NCBI RefSeq assembly: GCF_009905375.1
Contig: NC_133647.1
Coordinates: forward strand, 171,226,790-171,290,789
Reading direction: 5' to 3'
Source of the DNA: Apium graveolens
Taxonomy: Eukaryota > Streptophyta > Magnoliopsida > Apiales > Apiaceae
DNA: 64,000 bases
The notes under the pieces were generated by a model, which saw only the letters and a program-made list of their open reading frames with translations, had not been told where the DNA came from and did not search any database. Shown in pieces: positions 59,649-64,000 of this stretch. The position numbers were made by a program, and so were the translations under genes. Position 1 is the stretch's first letter. Every line of letters starts with the position of its first letter.

Positions 59649-62600
59649 TGTGGCGCCCCAAAACCCGGGTTCAGGAATCTCGGAGGCCACGCCATCTAAA
59701 CTACTACAACCACATAACTCACACTATAATATATAAATACTCACGCTTTACGACCCCACACTTAACACACATACACACTTACAGGTTATTGTCTTGGAAA
59801 CGAAATATTCATTGTTAGAGTAATTCAATCATAGAGTGATAATTATTACAACCCAAAAGTAATTAAGTCTTACCGGGGAGTAAACTTTAAGTAAGGCTAG
59901 TCCATCGGTCAAATATAAGTTTCTTGTTTATTACCTTACATAAGTCATACTTATAAATAAGCCAAACTAAAAACAACTGAAAACCAACCCATCTTATTCG
60001 GACTACCTGTGGTACAACACCAAACAATCTACGGAACAGCTGGCCATTTCCTACCCATTTCCTGGCTGTGGTTCTCATGGTAGGCATCTTGATTAACTGT
60101 TGTGTTGTGTCAATTTAAGAAAACAAAGGTGAGCTATAATGCCTAAAATAATAATGTACAGTATGAAAATGACTGTATGATACCTTACATAAAACATCAT
60201 ATATGATAGTTATGTTTTATTCGAAATTAATTTTCCTTGGTGATACACACCTTCTTATAAAAACAGTTCTTTAGAGGATTTTATTATCCTGCGAATACCT
60301 TAATAGTAAACCCAACACCTAGTCTTGGGTTACGGTATTGCATCACAATTCCAATTGGAAGAATTAGGACACCAGTTGGAGCCATCGTATACGATGATCA
60401 GTCGTAATACGATAATAGTAACTTTTTCTACTAGTAGAAGGACAACACCTTCGTATCCCGGTTATCACCCTTGCCGCATTCGGGCTACCTGTCCCATTTT
60501 TGGGTATACACATACTTCACAAGTTCCTGAGTACACAGAGTACCTTCGTCTGTGGTACCTTTGGTAGTCCATCTAGCACACATAGTACCAGAGTCTACCC
60601 TTCTCTTGTTCTTTAAAAAGAATTCTATCAATCTCGAGAACTCGAACCACATCGAAGTTCCCCAAGCGTTTTGCTTGTTGATAGAAACAGTTTATCGTAC
60701 TAAGATATAAATGTATATATGTTTATACGTACTTCCGAGATTTTTGGAGGAAGTACTAAAGATGTGAGTCGAGCGTTGTCAACAGATAATTTAATAAGGG
60801 GGAAAAGTTTCTCCTTGAAACTATATTAAATAAGTCGGGATAATAATCTCCGACGATTTGAAATTATTCGAATGATTTTTTGAAATCAGAAAGTATAATT
60901 TTAAATCAGGATCTATGATTTTTAAATCAATAATAAACCATTTAATGAATAATAAATAATTAAATAATAATCGATAAATAATTAAACCTCGAATGAGGTT
61001 TTACTCTCTAAAAGAATATTTAAAATAATATTCCTCAACTAGGTTATGTCTACGTAATTAATAATCTTTAATGTTTAATCAGGTTTGAAATAAATAATTG
61101 TTGGAGTATACTTCTCCCGTAATAAAGGAATATGTATATAGTATTTATTATTCGAACAATAAAATATAGTTGAGGGAATTTGATCGTTGGGAAATCGTTT
61201 TAATAAAAGTTCGAGGTATTTTAATATTTCGTAAGTGGACGTTAAGTCCCTTTAAAACGTACTATTATGGACTTGTAATCGTCCTATAATATCACCAGAA
61301 TGATTCCCGGGCTTTTTATCTTAAAATCCTGACCGACTCTCGGTCTTATAATCATACGACACGCTTAAAGCGGAATTAAATATTTTACAATATATATTTA
61401 TCGTACAACATCGCTATATTATGCGAAAAAGTTCAATTACTATGTATCATGGCAAGCATGGTATTTATGAAATGATAATAAAACAATTCTTTCACAACAC
61501 AACAGTAAAATGGAGTTGGGTTCCGCTCGGAAATCTATAATCATAAACATAATTCGTTTTGTTAGGTCCCGTTCTAATTTACGGTGACTCACACTTATGT
61601 GCTACTTATTATGCACCTTCTCAACTTATATTACCCTTATTATTCCTTCAAGTTCTCATTCACATCATGGTCGCTTCATTTATCTAAGTATCTTAGGTTC
61701 ATTTTAATTTTTGCCGTTGGCTCCGCTTAGGGATTCTACGGTTTCTAATCGCGCGGTCTCGTCTCCGATATTTTTATAAAATTGAAAAATCATTATTTTC
61801 CCTTGAAATTTTTATGGTAGTTAGGAAACTCAAAATACTACTCTCTGTAAAAGTTTCATAATTTAGGAACACTTTTAAGTCAATCCTTTATATTTTCAAA
61901 ATTCGTAATTCGTAGCAGTTTTTGTCGCGTAAATCACTTTTAGTAAAACGGCCATAACTTTTGATCCGTAAATCGGAATCAAGCGATTCAAGCGCCTAAA
62001 TGATAATTAACTTTCTTGATTTTATTTCACCCATCAAACCTTGATAAAAAGAGATCAAAGAATTTTCTTACCTTAGTTTGATTGTTAGAAAGCTTGAGAA
62101 TTAATGGGAGGATTTTACCATGGCTAGATTTTGAGATTTGACTTTGAATTCTTTGCTTGGGGAGGAAGGGCCGAACGGAAGAATGAAGGAGGGGGGGTTT
62201 ATGCTTGCTTCCTTTGGTTGCTTCTAGGAAATGGGATGGGTGATATCTTTTTATTGATTGATATTATTCCTAGTATAGAATCCTAGGTTTATTCCTTGTT
62301 GCCAAATCCATTGACATATCTTAAGTAGCTTCCTAGTTTACAAGCTAAACACATGTTCTAGCTTCCTTAGCACACTATTTGGTTAGCCTTGCTTGATCAT
62401 CCTACATCTAGATCACTTGATAAAGTAACCATGGTTACTTTCTTACCATGGTTAGTTAGTGCGTTACATTTATTTAATCGTTTACGCGTTCGCTCGATCG
62501 CTTAAACATTTTCGTAATACTTCATCGTAAATGGTTTGCGACGTAATTCCTTTCGTATTTATTCCTTATATTTTAAATTATCGTACTTGGATATAGATCC

Positions 62601-62860
62601 GTAGGGTTTTAATCTTGTAATTATATTGTGATTCCTGTAATCCTCGATGAGTTGTAAACACGGTCATTTTTCAAAGTTCGTAATCTTCGAAAACTAATAG
62701 CGTTTACATATACTCATTTGGTACGTATAACCATAATATCAACTCCGAAACTCATTTTCTCATGCACTACATAGTGTGGGCTCAAAAGTTTTTTTTCCCG
62801 TTCGTCAGGGTTACTATTCATTAAACATTTTACAAGGTCTAAAAAATTCGAGTTACTACA
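59649..62860 (-). repeat. Gypsy 5' LTR (with internal deletions)
   Basis: 3,212 bp. On the + strand TGTGGCGCCCC…TTCGAGTTACTACA. Collinear with 49986-53734 except for the two missing blocks near 61518 (about 43 bp) and 62003 (about 490 bp). Numerous point differences make this pair visibly more diverged than the copia-C LTRs. Confidence 0.92.
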
Positions 62861-64000
62861 ATGAATGAGCTGGTAAAGAAAGAACTAGTTAGAGGTATTC
62901 CTCAAGTGGAGTTTTCTAAGGATAGACTGTGTGATGCTTGCCAAAAGGGCAAACAAATCAAAGCATCATTCAGAAAGAAGCTTGATTCAACAATTGAAGA
63001 ACCTTTTCAACTGCCATACATGGATTTGTTTGGACCAGTCAATGTGTTGTCCATCTCAAGGAAAAGATTTTGCCTAGTGATTATAGATGATTTTTCAAAG
63101 TTCTCTTGGACATATTTTCTTAAGTCTAAAGATGAGGCTAGTGAAATCATTATCAATCACATATGGCAAGTCAACAATCATCCTGATTTCAAAGTTAGAA
63201 GAATCAGGAGTGACAATGGTACTGAGTTCAAGAATTCTGTCATGAGAGCATTTTGTGAAGAAAATGGGATTTTTTATGAGTTTTCAATAGCAAGAACTCC
63301 ACAACAAAATGGAGTAGTAGAAAGAAAGAACAGATCACTTATTGAAGCTGCAAGGACAATGCTTGAAGAATCTAAGTTACCAACATATTTCTGGGCCGAA
63401 GCTGTAAATACTGCATGTTATACTCAGAATATTTCTTTGGTTAATCAAGCAAAATGCATGACTCCCTACCAATTGTTCAAGAACAAGAAGCCAACTCTAA
63501 ATTCTCTTCATGTCTTTGGCTGTAAATGTTATATCTTGAGAAATCAAACTGATCAGAATGGGAAGTTTAATGCTAAAGTAGATGAAGGAATTTTTATTGG
63601 ATATGCTGTTGGTAAAGCATATAGAGTCCACAATCTGAGAACCAACATTGTTATGGAATCAATACATGTTGTGTTTGATGATAAAAAGATTGAAGGTCTG
63701 CAAGATGGAGATTACCATGAGAACCTCAAATTTGACAATGTGGAGATGGTTAGTGATGATAGTGATGATGAAAGTGATCAAGAAACAGTATCAAAGGATA
63801 ATGCAGAAAAATCTACTACCAATGAAGCACAAAATTCAACATCTGTCGAGTTGCAAAATGCTTCATCCGTCGGGAGACAGTCTGCTTTATCCGTCAGGAG
63901 ACAACCAGCTTCTTCCGTCGGTACTCAAAATTCACCATCCGTCGGGTCATCAAAAGAAGTTGAAAGTCAGAATATATTACTTACACAAAGTTCCCCTTTC
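62861..64000 (+). pseudogene. SIRE-B pol, 3' continuation (integrase), runs off window
   Basis: Starts in the duplicated ATGAA and continues the SIRE-B pol frame without a stop to 64000: MNELVKKELVRGIPQVEFSK, CDACQKGKQIKASF (end of HHCC), MDLFGPVNVL, RRIRSDNGTEFKN, TPQQNGVVERKNRS (the D,D,E residues are present), FGCKCYILRNQ, then the integrase-RT linker, where SV(E/G)xQ-type 8-residue repeats are built on CATCCGTCGG (63840-63945). RT and RNase H lie outside. Unlike SIRE-A, no stop occurs at PQQ. It would be intact but for the gypsy insertion. Confidence 0.9.
63840..63945 (+). repeat. In-frame motif repeats in SIRE-B integrase-RT linker
   Basis: Copies at 63840 (CATCTGTCGA), 63864 (CATCCGTCGG), 63889 (TATCCGTCAG), 63912 (CTTCCGTCGG) and 63936 (CATCCGTCGG), about 24 bp apart. 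They give an 8-residue repeat (SVGRQSAL, SVRRQPAS, SVGTQNSP). The homologous SIRE-A linker (24544-24668) has the same 24-bp period but uses CATCCGTTGA. Confidence 0.9.

Larger units (their letters stand above)
49986..62860 (-). mobile_element. Ty3/gypsy chromovirus (Tekay/Del-like), minus strand
   Basis: 12,875 bp inserted in SIRE-B pol with TSD ATGAA. On the minus strand: 5' LTR 59649-62860, PBS, an extra acidic ORF, gag, PR, RT, RNase H, INT, a C-terminal chromodomain-like segment, PPT, and 3' LTR 49986-53734. Gypsy order (RT-RH before INT) is clear. Long LTRs plus a chromodomain suggest the Tekay clade. Multiple stops and frameshifts make it nonfunctional. Confidence 0.93.

Overview
The window looks like heterochromatic, repeat-packed nuclear DNA of a dicot plant. 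The signs are intron-bearing Helitron genes, SIRE-type Ty1/copia elements, a Tekay-like chromodomain Ty3/gypsy element, a plant L1 LINE, MITEs, and PBSs matching plant initiator tRNA-Met. From remembered family resemblance it could be an asterid, perhaps Apiaceae, but nothing here proves that. I see no clearly intact host gene. Host-gene remnants are (i) a possible WD40 exon fragment (minus strand) and two exons resembling a plant TBC/Rab-GAP gene near 0.76-1.83 kb, and (ii) a small secreted nsLTP-like gene (4226-4309 plus 9724-9926) split by a retrotransposon.

Layout: 1-756, right end of a CACTA transposon. 757-4225, gene fragments, a foldback MITE and a dispersed duplicate. 4310-9723, a complete copia element (here copia-C) inside the LTP-like gene, with TSD AATTC. 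10633-11385, a Tourist/PIF-Harbinger-like MITE with TSD TTA. 11470-14522, a 5'-truncated L1 with a 13-bp TSD. 15493-45921, a large broken Helitron (AT-hook exon, duplicated small exons, HUH Rep, Pif1-like helicase, two RPA-like genes). It is interrupted by a full SIRE-like copia element (SIRE-A, 19508-32765) and by a 4-kb solo LTR of a gypsy family (38925-42941). 45922-64000, a second SIRE-like element (SIRE-B), entered by its 5' LTR and running off the window. It is split at 49986-62860 by a 12.9-kb gypsy element on the minus strand whose LTRs resemble the solo LTR. Relative order of events: Helitron first; then SIRE-A, the solo-LTR parent and SIRE-B; then the gypsy element inside SIRE-B.

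The most unusual signal is in the two SIRE elements. A 10-bp motif (TCAACGGATA in A; TCGACGGATG in B) occurs as an array in the LTR, as inverted-repeat hairpins in noncoding DNA, and in frame inside gag, the integrase-RT linker and an extra downstream gene. Each element carries its own variant in LTR and coding DNA alike, and both arms of the stem have changed together. SIRE-A also has a very large extra ORF (26966-31476) with what looks like its own TATA box, pyrimidine-rich leader and good start context. Its gag-pol boundary has a splice-acceptor-like sequence shared with SIRE-B, although the frame relation differs between the two. Nearly all premature stops in the retroelements are of the kind made by C-to-T or G-to-A transitions, as expected from methylated-cytosine decay.
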